Shown: positions 1 through 7,000 of the stretch, piece after piece
Layout: each line of letters begins with the position of its first letter
How positions within the stretch are numbered: the stretch's first letter is position 1
Assembly (NCBI RefSeq): GCF_001418085.1
Contig: NZ_LIQH01000028.1
Location: forward strand, 1 to 64,000
DNA from: Lacinutrix algicola
GTDB taxonomy: Bacteria; Bacteroidota; Bacteroidia; Flavobacteriales; Flavobacteriaceae
DNA length: 64,000 nucleotides
Direction of reading: 5' to 3'
Notes under the pieces: generated by a model
The model's database searches: none
Told to the model about the DNA's origin: nothing
Seen by the model: the letters and a program-made list of their open reading frames with translations, nothing else
Made by a program: the position numbers and the translations under genes

Positions 1-15
1 TTTTTGTTGTATTTC

Positions 16-89
16 TGTCATTCCTGCAGAGGCAGGAATCTACTTTTAAGTATTGTTTGTAATGGATTCCTGCCTTCGCAGGAATGACA
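16..89. repeat. Pair of interspersed palindromic repeats
   Basis: Two 20-bp hairpins, at 20-39 and 66-85, each have 8-bp arms ATTCCTGC/GCAGGAAT. They are near-exact inverted copies of each other (18 of 20 bases). They lie downstream of fabH on its strand and could fold into two small hairpins or one large one. This looks like a REP-type family; no gene is seen in 1-219. A shorter direct repeat (AAATGACAATAATTTT) lies at 122-137 and 162-177. Confidence 0.7.
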
Positions 90-219
90 AACCGTTTATT
101 GTAGTTTCAACATTAAGTACCAAATGACAATAATTTTATTATGTATTCAGTAACAAGAATGAAATGACAATAATTTTTAAATTACTCTTTAATGAGTTTC
201 CTTTTTTCTAAGGAATTTG

Positions 220-1230
220 TTACCATTTAATAATAACACTTCCCCAAGTAAATCCACTACCAAAGGCAGCTAAAACGACATTATCTCCTTCTTTAATTTT
301 TCCTTGTTCCCAAGCTTCGGTTAAAGCTATTGGAATAGAAGCAGCGGTTGTGTTTCCGTATTTTTGTATGTTATTAAAAACCTGGTCATCACTTAGTCCA
401 AATTTCTTCTGTATAAACTGTGCAATACGTAAATTCGCTTGATGCGGAATCAACATATCTATAGCCTCTTTATCTAAATTGTTTTTAGCTAAACCTTCCA
501 TTATAACTTCACTAAAACGAACCACTGCATTTTTAAATACAAATTGCCCATTCATGTGCGGAAAATAACTCTCGTCATTAGGATCATTTTCTGCTAAAAT
601 ATCACTAACCCAACGTTTTCCCATTCCTGGTGCAACAAGTACCAATTCTTCGGCATGTTCTCCTTGAGAATGTAAGTGCGTAGATAAAATTCCTTTTGTA
701 GTATCTTCTTCTCTAGTTAAAATAGCTGCTCCTGCTCCATCTCCAAAAATAACAGTTACACCTCTTCCTCTTGTTGTTTTATCCAATCCGCGAGAATGCA
801 ATTCACTACCAATAACTAAAATGTTTTTATACATTCCAGTTTTAATAAAATTATCTGCTACAGAAATTGCATATACAAACCCAGAGCACTGGTTACGCAC
901 ATCTAAAGCACCAACTGTTTTAATACCTAAAGCATGCTGTACTTGTACTCCTGGACCAGGAAAATACATATCTGGACTTAAGGTTGCAAAAATTATAAAA
1001 TCGATATCATCTTTATCAATTCCAGAACGTTCAATAGCTTGTTTGGCAGCCTTTACTCCCATTGTTGCTGTGGTATCTCCAGAACCTTCTTTTACCCAAC
1101 GACGTTCTTTAATACCGGTGCGTTCGGTAATCCACTCGTCATTAGTATCCATCAATTTAGATAGATCGTTGTTGGTTACTACATTATCTGGGACATATTT
1201 ACCAAGTCCTATTATTTTTGAATTGTACAT
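220..1230 (-). CDS. fabH: 3-oxoacyl-ACP synthase III (KAS III)
   Basis: Condenses acyl-CoA with malonyl-ACP to start type II fatty acid synthesis, in the cytosol. At 336 residues it has the usual family length. The catalytic Cys115 sits in NQCSGF, His263 in PHQAN and Asn293 in GNTTAAS, so the full Cys-His-Asn triad is present. It is a stand-alone gene, not next to rpmF or plsX as the housekeeping copy often is, so it may be a second paralogue that primes branched or secondary lipids. That last point is inference. The start ATG matches the usual N-terminus of the family. Confidence 0.93.
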   Translation of the reverse strand: MYNSKIIGLGKYVPDNVVTNNDLSKLMDTNDEWITERTGIKERRWVKEGSGDTTATMGVKAAKQAIERSGIDKDDIDFIIFATLSPDMYFPGPGVQVQHALGIKTVGALDVRNQCSGFVYAISVADNFIKTGMYKNILVIGSELHSRGLDKTTRGRGVTVIFGDGAGAAILTREEDTTKGILSTHLHSQGEHAEELVLVAPGMGKRWVSDILAENDPNDESYFPHMNGQFVFKNAVVRFSEVIMEGLAKNNLDKEAIDMLIPHQANLRIAQFIQKKFGLSDDQVFNNIQKYGNTTAASIPIALTEAWEQGKIKEGDNVVLAAFGSGFTWGSVIIKW

Positions 1231-1525
1231 AGAATGCTATTTTATTTCTTCCGCGAAGACGGAAATCTCAAGACTGTATTATTACAAGTAATCTGAAGCG
1301 CAATTTAAGTTTTTCAACTATAATGTATCTCAAATTTGTTTTAATTAATTATGCATGCATAATAACTTGCTTTAATTATGAAATCCTCAAAATATATTTA
1401 TAACAGTGTCATCTTGTCACTTTTTGTCAATTGGCATTTTTGTTGTCTATTCTATCAAAGTATATTAAAACAATAATTAATAAGAAATTTTCGCTCAAGC
1501 GGAAATAAAAATAAATATTATAATT

Positions 1526-3442
1526 ATGGCAAAAGGAAATATTAATGTTTCGGTAGAAAACATTTTCCCATTAATTAAAAAATTCTTGTACAGTGATCAC
1601 GAAATATTTTTACGTGAGCTTATAAGTAATGGTACAGATGCAACTTTAAAGTTAAAGCATTTAACGAGTATTGGAGAATCTAAATCTGAATACGGAAATC
1701 CTGTAATCGAGATTAAAATTGATAAAGAAGGTAAAAAACTTCACATTATCGATCAAGGTTTAGGGATGACGGAAGACGAAGTTGAAAAATACATTAACCA
1801 AATTGCATTTTCTGGTGCCGAAGAGTTTTTAGATCAGTATAAAGATTCTGCTAAAGATTCAGGAATTATTGGTCATTTTGGTCTTGGTTTTTATTCTGCA
1901 TTTATGGTAGCAGAAAAAGTAGAGATTATTACTAAATCTCATAAAGAAGGAACAACTGGTGCACATTGGACTTGCGATGGTTCTCCAGAATTCACATTAG
2001 AAGCTTCAGATAAAACAGATAGAGGAACAGAAATTATTCTTCATATTGCAGAAGACTCTACAGAGTTTTTAGAAGAATCTCGTATTAACACTTTACTATA
2101 TAAGTATAACAAGTTTATGCCTATTCCAATTAAATTTGGAACTAAAGAAATTAACGATCCAGAGCACACGCCTGCAACTACAAAAGATGCTGAAGGTAAA
2201 GAAACAACTGAGCCACAGAAAAAAATTACTGTAGATAACATTATCAACAATCCTAATCCAGCTTGGACAAAACAACCAACAGAATTAGAAGATACAGACT
2301 ACAAGAGTTTTTACAGAGAATTATATCCTGCACAGTTAGAAGAGCCATTATTCCACATTCATTTAAATGTAGATTATCCTTTTAACCTAACAGGAATTTT
2401 ATATTTCCCAAAGATGTCTCAAGATATGAGCATGCAAAAGGATAAAATTCAGTTATACCAAAACCAGGTTTATGTAACGGATAATGTAGAAGGTATTGTA
2501 CCAGAATTTTTAACCATGTTACGTGGTGTAATCGATTCTCCAGATATTCCTTTAAACGTATCGCGTTCTTACTTACAAGCAGATGGTGCTGTAAAAAAGA
2601 TTTCATCTTACATTACACGTAAGGTTGCAGATAAATTAAAATCTTTATTTAAAGAAAATCGTGAAGATTTTGAAGCAAAATGGAACGATATTAAAGTGGT
2701 AATAGAATATGGTATGCTATCTGAAGATAAATTCTTCGAAAAAGCAGACTCATTTACTTTATACCCAACTGTAGATAATAAATATTACATATACGAAGAA
2801 TTAGAAAACACTATTAAAGCCAACCAAACAGATAAGGATGGTAAAATGGTAATTCTTTATACAAGCGATCAAGATGCACAGCACACGTATATTGAAGCTG
2901 CAAAAACTAAAGGTTACGAAGTATTGTTATTAGACTCGCCTATTATTTCGCATTTAATGCAGAAATTAGAGAGCACTAAAGAGAACATAACATTTGCTCG
3001 TGTAGATGCAGATTCTATAGACAAGCTAATTAAGAAAGACGAAACAACGATTTCTAAATTAGACGAAGATCAAACTAAAGTATTAGACGAATTATTGAAA
3101 AGTGTAATACCTTCAGAAAAATTCATGGTACAATTAGAGCCTCAAGATAGCGATGCTTCTCCATTTATGATTACGCAGCCTGAGTTTATGCGTAGAATGA
3201 AAGAAATGCAAGCTTCTGGTGGTGGCGGTGGAATGCAAATGTTTGGTGCTATGCCAGAAATGTATAACCTTACCGTAAACACAAACTCTGATCTTGTTAG
3301 CGAGATTTTAAATACAGACAACAAAGAGATTCAAGAACGTTTAATAAACCAAAGTTTAGACTTAGCAAGACTATCTCAAGGTTTATTAAAAGGAAAAGAG
3401 CTTAGTGATTTTATAAAGCGTTCTTACGCGATGATTAAGTAA
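1526..3442 (+). CDS. htpG: Molecular chaperone HtpG (Hsp90)
   Basis: ATP-dependent cytosolic chaperone of the Hsp90 family. The 638-residue protein carries the GHKL ATP-binding residues: Glu31 and Asn35 in the first helix (ELISNGTDA), Asp76 in DQGLGMT, and the lid glycines in GHFGLGF at 116-122. The middle and C-terminal dimerisation domains follow. A Gly-rich, Met-rich segment near residues 565-575 is a local oddity, and the eukaryotic MEEVD tail is absent as expected. The 295-base region upstream (1231-1525) contains an ATGCATGCAT palindrome at 1351-1360 and a degenerate TTTCGC..GCGGAAA hairpin at 1488-1506, but no clear TAnnTTTG promoter. Confidence 0.96.
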   Translation: MAKGNINVSVENIFPLIKKFLYSDHEIFLRELISNGTDATLKLKHLTSIGESKSEYGNPVIEIKIDKEGKKLHIIDQGLGMTEDEVEKYINQIAFSGAEEFLDQYKDSAKDSGIIGHFGLGFYSAFMVAEKVEIITKSHKEGTTGAHWTCDGSPEFTLEASDKTDRGTEIILHIAEDSTEFLEESRINTLLYKYNKFMPIPIKFGTKEINDPEHTPATTKDAEGKETTEPQKKITVDNIINNPNPAWTKQPTELEDTDYKSFYRELYPAQLEEPLFHIHLNVDYPFNLTGILYFPKMSQDMSMQKDKIQLYQNQVYVTDNVEGIVPEFLTMLRGVIDSPDIPLNVSRSYLQADGAVKKISSYITRKVADKLKSLFKENREDFEAKWNDIKVVIEYGMLSEDKFFEKADSFTLYPTVDNKYYIYEELENTIKANQTDKDGKMVILYTSDQDAQHTYIEAAKTKGYEVLLLDSPIISHLMQKLESTKENITFARVDADSIDKLIKKDETTISKLDEDQTKVLDELLKSVIPSEKFMVQLEPQDSDASPFMITQPEFMRRMKEMQASGGGGGMQMFGAMPEMYNLTVNTNSDLVSEILNTDNKEIQERLINQSLDLARLSQGLLKGKELSDFIKRSYAMIK

Positions 3443-3486
3443 GTTATTCTGTTTAGCCAGAAACTACTTAAATAAAACTATTTTTT

Positions 3487-3531
3487 CGCTTTCGCGGAAA
3501 GACTAAAACCACCTTTCGAGGTGGTTTTTTT
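3487..3531 (+). terminator. Composite repeat plus intrinsic terminator after htpG
   Basis: The repeat CGCTTTCGCGGAAA (3487-3500) is followed after 4 bases by a hairpin with arms AACCACCT/AGGTGGTT and a T run (3505-3531). The same repeat-terminator pairing recurs four more times in the window. Confidence 0.85.
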
Positions 3532-3535
3532 ATGA

Positions 3536-3566
3536 TTGACTTTGTCATTTTTTTAGGCTAACTTCG
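3536..3566 (+). promoter_or_regulatory. Promoter-like element before module A
   Basis: TTG (3536-3538), 20-base spacer, TAACTTCG (3559-3566). It fits the Bacteroidota TTG-N17-23-TAnnTTTG pattern with one mismatch. An almost identical block precedes module B, and a diverged one precedes the Imm53 gene. Confidence 0.45.
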
Positions 3567-4474
3567 TTTAACGTCTGATATAAAACATTGAAACGATTTT
3601 GTGTCAACGAAACATTAAGCAACAATTAAATAAACAAATCATGTCAAATAAATTTATAGCTTATACAATCTTATTTTTAACATATCTAAATTCGTTTTCT
3701 CAAAGTATACCAAATGATACTATTGTTAAAAAAGACGGGACTAAAATCATTGAAAATTTCAAAACAATAATTGTCCATAATGAATATTTAATAACTAGTA
3801 AATATGAGTTAAGTATGGAAAAAATAAAGAGTATAAATGATAATCACTTAAAAAAGATAGCAATACCCTTAAAAGATATAGATAAAGTAATTAATAATAG
3901 TATATATATTAAAAAGCGTAAATTTTTGAATGAAAATGATGTGATTTGGGAATCAGAAACAAATAATCATAAAAGAAAGGTATGGGTTCATTCTCGTTCA
4001 GAGCGAAAAACTGTAGTATTACCAAATGGAAAACTAAGACTTTTGGAATCATTAGTTGAAGGAAAATGTGATTTATATATAGATTTTATTGTTATTACCT
4101 CTGCTATCGACTTTAATCTTTATAATGTGAATAATTATTACTATGTCCATCGAAAAAACGAATGGAAGAGCACACTTTTCAAAGGTTTAGGCGAATTTAT
4201 CAAAACTAAAAGAATTGATTATTTTGACGATTGCGCGAAAGCAAAAGAATTCATTAAAACAAGAAAAAAACTATCTCAGCAGGAAATTATTGAACTTGTT
4301 AAATTATACAACGAATATTGTGATAGTAAAAAATAACAGTTGCCAACACCGTATAAAAATAATTGCGGTTAGTGCTTAATCAAAGGTCGTTGCGTGTTTG
4401 TAACGTCTGATTTTCCTTCGGAAAATCCTCGCATACAAACCCGCAACTATTCTTATACATAAACGTTAAACGAA
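3563..4474 (+). mobile_element. Cargo module A bounded by inverted repeats
   Basis: Outer inverted repeats TTCGTTTAACG (3563-3573) and CGTTAAACGAA (4464-4474) are exact complements. Inside the left end is a hairpin with arms TGATATAAAA (3576-3585) and TTTTGTGTCA (3597-3606), which pair with G-U wobbles as RNA. Inside the right end is a multi-stem element: GTATAA/TTATAC, TTGCGG/CCGCAA, and a hairpin GATTTTCC/GGAAAATC at 4409-4427. A short inner inverted repeat GCAAC/GTTGC (3619-3623 and 4339-4343) hugs the gene. No recombinase is encoded. The mobile nature is inferred from the matching modules B and C, which hold unrelated genes. Confidence 0.5.
3641..4336 (+). CDS. Hypothetical exported protein, cargo of module A
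   Basis: Family not recognised. The 231-residue product starts with a typical signal peptide (about residues 1-20, hydrophobic core AYTILFLTYL, ending NSFSQ), so it is probably exported to the periplasm or cell surface. The body is rich in Lys, Ile and Asn. An early segment (DTIVKKDGTKII) resembles the start of small Bacteroidota beta-rich secreted proteins, but this is weak. I chose ATG 3641 because the signal peptide begins there; an in-frame TTG at 3599 would start inside the 5' hairpin and put charged residues before the signal peptide. It is a single gene between the two structured ends of module A. Confidence 0.7.
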   Translation: MSNKFIAYTILFLTYLNSFSQSIPNDTIVKKDGTKIIENFKTIIVHNEYLITSKYELSMEKIKSINDNHLKKIAIPLKDIDKVINNSIYIKKRKFLNENDVIWESETNNHKRKVWVHSRSERKTVVLPNGKLRLLESLVEGKCDLYIDFIVITSAIDFNLYNVNNYYYVHRKNEWKSTLFKGLGEFIKTKRIDYFDDCAKAKEFIKTRKKLSQQEIIELVKLYNEYCDSKK

Positions 4475-4479
4475 ATTTC

Positions 4480-4507
4480 AAAAACCACCTTTCAAGGTGG
4501 TTTTTTT
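4480..4507 (+). terminator. Intrinsic terminator after module A
   Basis: Arms AACCACCT/AGGTGGTT with TTCA loop and seven Ts. It lies 5 bases beyond the outer inverted repeat of module A and shares its stem with the terminators at 3505, 5308 and 5783. Confidence 0.85.
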
Positions 4508-4511
4508 ATGC

Positions 4512-4542
4512 TTGACTTTGTCATTTTTTTAGGCTAACTTCG
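4512..4542 (+). promoter_or_regulatory. Promoter-like element before module B
   Basis: TTG (4512-4514), 20-base spacer, TAACTTCG (4535-4542). Nearly identical in sequence and spacing to the element before module A. Confidence 0.45.
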
Positions 4543-5302
4543 TTTAACGTCTGATATAAAACATTGAAACGATTTTATATCAACGAAACATTACCAACAA
4601 GCTGAAAAAAATTATGTGCCAATTCAACTTTTTAGTTACAAAAGAAAAATCTAACAATTCAGAAATCAAGGAAATTGCTTCTGAATTCGGATTGAATTAC
4701 GCAGAATATACTTTGGACACACCAAATTCTAATGAAATTCGGACTTTCTTAACGACAACTAAAGATTGCGATTGTGGTTCTGTTTTAGGAAAAAAATATT
4801 CGGACGATTCATCTGAACCTGACTGGAAAAAAGAACAGAAAAAACTTGAAAGAAAACGATTCTCAAAACGCCGAATTGAATTACTTCTGGAACAAAAACG
4901 AAAAGAATTTACCGAAAAAAACTCAAGCGAATTAAAAGCGGAAAACAAAGAGGCGAAAAAATGGATTGAATTTCTGACCGACAAACGACTGAAAAGCAAA
5001 CTAAACGAAATCGGATTTTTTTACCACCAATTTTCTGGCGAATTACAAAACGAACGAATAAAAATAGAAAACGAAAAAACGAATTCAGCGGAAAATATTG
5101 ACGCTGATTTTTTAAAGAACATTAAGGAAAACGAATTAAATTGGATTAAACTCTGATAAAAGCCAGTTGGTAACACCGTGTATAATTTATGGCTTGGTTA
5201 TCGCCTACTTACGAAAATCCTCGCGGATTTTCTATTCAATTTTTATTTACTAAATTAGGTGCTTAAACACGCCACTAATCATACACAACAACGTTAAACG
5301 AA
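4539..5302 (+). mobile_element. Cargo module B bounded by inverted repeats
   Basis: Outer inverted repeats TTCGTTTAACG (4539-4549) and CGTTAAACGAA (5292-5302). The left hairpin has perfect 10-bp arms TGATATAAAA (4552-4561) and TTTTATATCA (4573-4582). The inner inverted repeat TTACCAAC (4591-4598) and GTTGGTAA (5166-5173) flanks the gene. The right element has stems GTGTAT/ATACAC (5178-5183, 5281-5286) and TGGC/GCCA, plus a hairpin AAAATCC/GGATTTT at 5214-5231. The right element matches that of module C over about 120 bases with only a few differences, whereas the left end matches module A. The cargo gene is unrelated to either. Confidence 0.5.
4614..5156 (+). CDS. Hypothetical protein, cargo of module B
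   Basis: Family not recognised. The product has 180 residues and no signal peptide or membrane segment. An N-terminal portion (about 1-65) contains Cys residues in MCQFNF and in the cluster CDCGS (near residue 53), which could bind metal. From about residue 70 to 150 it is highly charged (EQKKLERKR, RIELLLEQKR) and probably forms long helices or a coiled coil. It is the only gene between the structured ends of module B. Base composition is like the neighbouring accessory genes. The start ATG lies just after the 5' hairpin and inner repeat. Confidence 0.7.
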   Translation: MCQFNFLVTKEKSNNSEIKEIASEFGLNYAEYTLDTPNSNEIRTFLTTTKDCDCGSVLGKKYSDDSSEPDWKKEQKKLERKRFSKRRIELLLEQKRKEFTEKNSSELKAENKEAKKWIEFLTDKRLKSKLNEIGFFYHQFSGELQNERIKIENEKTNSAENIDADFLKNIKENELNWIKL

Positions 5303-5307
5303 ATTTC

Positions 5308-5335
5308 AAAAAACCACCTTTCAAGGTGGTTTTTT
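5308..5335 (+). terminator. Intrinsic terminator after module B
   Basis: Arms AACCACCT/AGGTGGTT, TTCA loop, T run. Same position relative to the outer inverted repeat as in module A. Confidence 0.85.
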
Positions 5336-5340
5336 CATAC

Positions 5341-5373
5341 TTGACTTTATTATCTTTTTTTAAGCTAATTTCG
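5341..5373 (+). promoter_or_regulatory. Promoter-like element before the Imm53 gene
   Basis: TTG (5341-5343), 22-base spacer, TAATTTCG (5366-5373). It is a diverged copy of the elements before modules A and B, followed by TTTAAA instead of the module's outer repeat, so this copy is not attached to a module. Confidence 0.4.
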
Positions 5374-5451
5374 TTTAAAATTATTTTACATTTATTCTTT
5401 AGCAGCTAAGCCTAAAACGAGCTTAAATAATATCAAAACAACTTAATACAA

Positions 5452-5751
5452 ATGGAGATTACAGAGTGGATACAACATTGGTTTAAAAACAATTGTGATG
5501 GAGATTGGGAACATGGTGACGGAATACATATTTCAACACTTGACAATCCAGGTTGGGATGTAGAAATTGATTTATCAAATACTTCATTAAAAAATATAGA
5601 AATACCAAGGATTCTTAATGAAAATAGTAAACAAGATTGGTATAGTGTAAAAATTGAAAACCAAATATTTAATGCCTCTGGCGATTCTGGAAAACTTACT
5701 TTTTTACTAGGCTTATTCAAAGAAATGATAGAAAAGTTCGAAAACTCATAA
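5452..5751 (+). CDS. Imm53-type immunity protein, orphan
   Basis: A 99-residue cytosolic protein that I assign to the Imm53 immunity family. The match is the block WEHGDGIHISTLDNPGW (about residues 19-35) followed by the beta-rich DVEIDLSNTSL; the conserved Cys-Asp-Gly-Asp before it is also present. Family members protect against polymorphic toxins delivered between bacteria. No toxin, Rhs or PorSS-exported polymorphic protein is encoded next to it, so it is best read as an orphan or acquired immunity gene. It sits directly after two cargo modules, has its own promoter-like element and ends in a composite terminator shared with the convergent yitT. Confidence 0.75.
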   Translation: MEITEWIQHWFKNNCDGDWEHGDGIHISTLDNPGWDVEIDLSNTSLKNIEIPRILNENSKQDWYSVKIENQIFNASGDSGKLTFLLGLFKEMIEKFENS

Positions 5752-5765
5752 CGCTCCTTTTTCTA

Positions 5766-5812
5766 CGCTTTCGCGGAAACACAAAAAACCACCTTTCAAG
5801 GTGGTTTTTTTT
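5766..5812. terminator. Composite repeat plus bidirectional terminator
   Basis: CGCTTTCGCGGAAA (5766-5779) followed by a hairpin with arms AACCACCT/AGGTGGTT. There is an A run before it and a T run after it, so it can end both the Imm53 transcript and the convergent yitT transcript. Confidence 0.85.
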
Positions 5813-5824
5813 ATTTTAAACACT

Positions 5825-6682
5825 TTAAATAGATTCTGTATTAGATTCTAATGCACTAATATTAGCATTGGCATCAACACTATAAACAACGCTTTTAATA
5901 GCTTCTAACTGTTTAGCGTTTCTGGTTATTAATATTAACTTTCCTTGAGAATCATGATGAATCAGCTTTAAAATAGTATTGGTATATTCTTGATAGTTTA
6001 AAAAAGCTTCTTGAATAAGTAAGTTCTTTTTAGAGAACACAAAAACAGTCATATGTGTTGTCGATTTTTTAATATAATATCCTATTGTTTTACTAATCGC
6101 AATTATAGCAACAATACTATAGGCTGCCATTGTAAAATCTTTAAACACAAAAATCCCTAGAAAAATAATTACACCATCAACTATTAAAATAAGCTGACTA
6201 AAAGGAAGTTTTATTTTAGTTGCCAGAATACGAACTAAAATATCGTTTCCTCCCGTTGTTGCTCCTGCCTTCATTACCATAAAAACAGAAAAACCAACAA
6301 TAACTCCGCCAAACAAACAAGAGACCAAAACGTCTTCAACAAAAATTTTATCTCCTAAAATTTTTGAAAAAATATCGATATAAAAAGAAACCAATACCAT
6401 AGAAAAAGCAGTTTTAACACCTGTTTTTCCGCCTAATACTTTTGTTCCCCAAAGTAATAAAGGAATATTTATAAGTAAAGCAACTACACCTATAGACATA
6501 CCTGTAAGCTTATTAATAACAATACTTAATCCCAAAATACCGCCCGGCACTATATTGTGCGGTATAATAAATATTACATAGGCTATAGATAATATAAACG
6601 AGCCTATTAAAACGTTTGTATAACTTTTAAGCTCTGTAAGCACTTCTTCTCTTTGTAATAATAATGTGATTCTTTTTTTCAT
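5825..6682 (-). CDS. YitT family membrane protein
   Basis: Integral inner-membrane protein of 285 residues with about five or six hydrophobic helices in the first 200 residues and the family signature around GATTGGNDILVRIL (about 139-152). The C-terminal DUF2179 domain covers about residues 205-275 and is predicted cytosolic. The transported or sensed substrate of this family is unknown. The gene stands alone, convergent with the Imm53 gene. It is preceded on its own strand by a strong terminator only about 15 bases before its start codon, behind two tiny ORFs, which suggests control by attenuation (see findings). Confidence 0.9.
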   Translation of the reverse strand: MKKRITLLLQREEVLTELKSYTNVLIGSFILSIAYVIFIIPHNIVPGGILGLSIVINKLTGMSIGVVALLINIPLLLWGTKVLGGKTGVKTAFSMVLVSFYIDIFSKILGDKIFVEDVLVSCLFGGVIVGFSVFMVMKAGATTGGNDILVRILATKIKLPFSQLILIVDGVIIFLGIFVFKDFTMAAYSIVAIIAISKTIGYYIKKSTTHMTVFVFSKKNLLIQEAFLNYQEYTNTILKLIHHDSQGKLILITRNAKQLEAIKSVVYSVDANANISALESNTESI

Positions 6683-6694
6683 AATACTAGGTAT

Positions 6695-6733
6695 AAAAAA
6701 ATCCCTTTGATTTAAAATAAAATCAAAGGGATT
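6695..6733 (-). terminator. Intrinsic terminator between leader ORF 2 and yitT
   Basis: A 14-bp perfect stem (arms AATCCCTTTGATTT at 6700-6713 and complement at 6720-6733) followed on the minus strand by seven Ts (6695-6701). On the plus strand no T run follows, so it is minus-oriented. It ends 12 bases before the yitT start codon. Confidence 0.85.
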
Positions 6734-6756
6734 AAAAATTTAAGTTTTAACTCGAT

Positions 6757-6852
6757 CTAAACACTTTGATATCGGGACATATAAGACTTCTTACACATAT
6801 AAACACGTGTAATCTTACTGGTATTATTCGAAATTAGGTTTAAAATATTCAT
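6757..6852 (-). CDS. Candidate leader peptide 2 (31 aa)
   Basis: ATG-initiated ORF of 31 codons on the yitT strand, between two intrinsic terminators. Its C-terminal half reads YMCKKSYMSRYQSV, matching leader peptide 1 in C-K-x-[AS]-[WY]-M-S although the codons differ. The DNA also contains a long hairpin (TTACAC/GTGTAA, flanked by TAAGA/TCTTA). No promoter fits between the upstream terminator and this ORF, so it would need read-through from the first unit. Translation is not proven; it could instead be a structured RNA. Confidence 0.4.
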   Translation of the reverse strand: MNILNLISNNTSKITRVYMCKKSYMSRYQSV

Positions 6853-6864
6853 TCAGTTTTATGT

Positions 6865-6900
6865 AAAAAAAAAAGCGTTCTATAAAAAAATAGAACGCTT
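6865..6900 (-). terminator. Intrinsic terminator between the two leader ORFs
   Basis: An 11-bp perfect stem (AAGCGTTCTAT/ATAGAACGCTT, 6873-6883 with 6890-6900) followed on the minus strand by ten Ts (6865-6874). Orientation is toward yitT. Confidence 0.88.
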
Positions 6901-6927
6901 ATTAAATATGTAATAATAGTATGCGCT

Positions 6928-6990
6928 CTAGCCTCCGGAATTTGACATCCAGGCCTGTTTACAAATACTATTTAAATTGTTGTTTTTCAT
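6928..6990 (-). CDS. Candidate leader peptide 1 (20 aa)
   Basis: ATG-initiated ORF of 20 codons directly behind a good promoter, giving a transcript with almost no 5' UTR. The peptide ends CKQAWMSNSGG. An 8-bp stem (6915-6922 with 6965-6972) and an inner GCCT/AGGC stem enclose most of the coding part, so the segment is also a plausible structured RNA. It is locally GC-richer than its surroundings, which suggests constraint. It is followed by a strong terminator. Confidence 0.42.
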   Translation of the reverse strand: MKNNNLNSICKQAWMSNSGG

Positions 6991-7000
6991 AATTATGAAG

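Noticed and set aside
821-1291. 156-codon ORF on the plus strand opposite fabH
   Set aside because: It is antisense to a well-conserved gene and its translation shows no domain or start signal; shadow frame.
1351-1360. ATGCATGCAT palindrome, also at about 7119-7128
   Set aside because: Two short copies in AT-rich intergenic DNA are not enough to claim a shared regulatory site.
2041-3324. Minus-strand ORFs inside htpG
   Set aside because: They follow the codon pattern of htpG on the other strand; no start context or protein features.
3599-3640. Upstream TTG start for the module A gene
   Set aside because: It would begin within the 5' hairpin and precede a normal signal peptide by 14 charged or polar residues; ATG 3641 is better.
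4697-4999. 100-codon ORF opposite the module B gene
   Set aside because: Ser/Phe-rich translation produced by the Glu/Lys-rich sense frame; shadow.
3563-5302. Calling modules A-C integron cassettes with attC sites
   Set aside because: GTTAAAC in A and B fits the attC R' consensus GTTRRRY, but module C has GTTCAAC, the expected partner RYYYAAC is not at the left base of the 3' element, and no IntI is present. The outer partner lies upstream of the gene instead.
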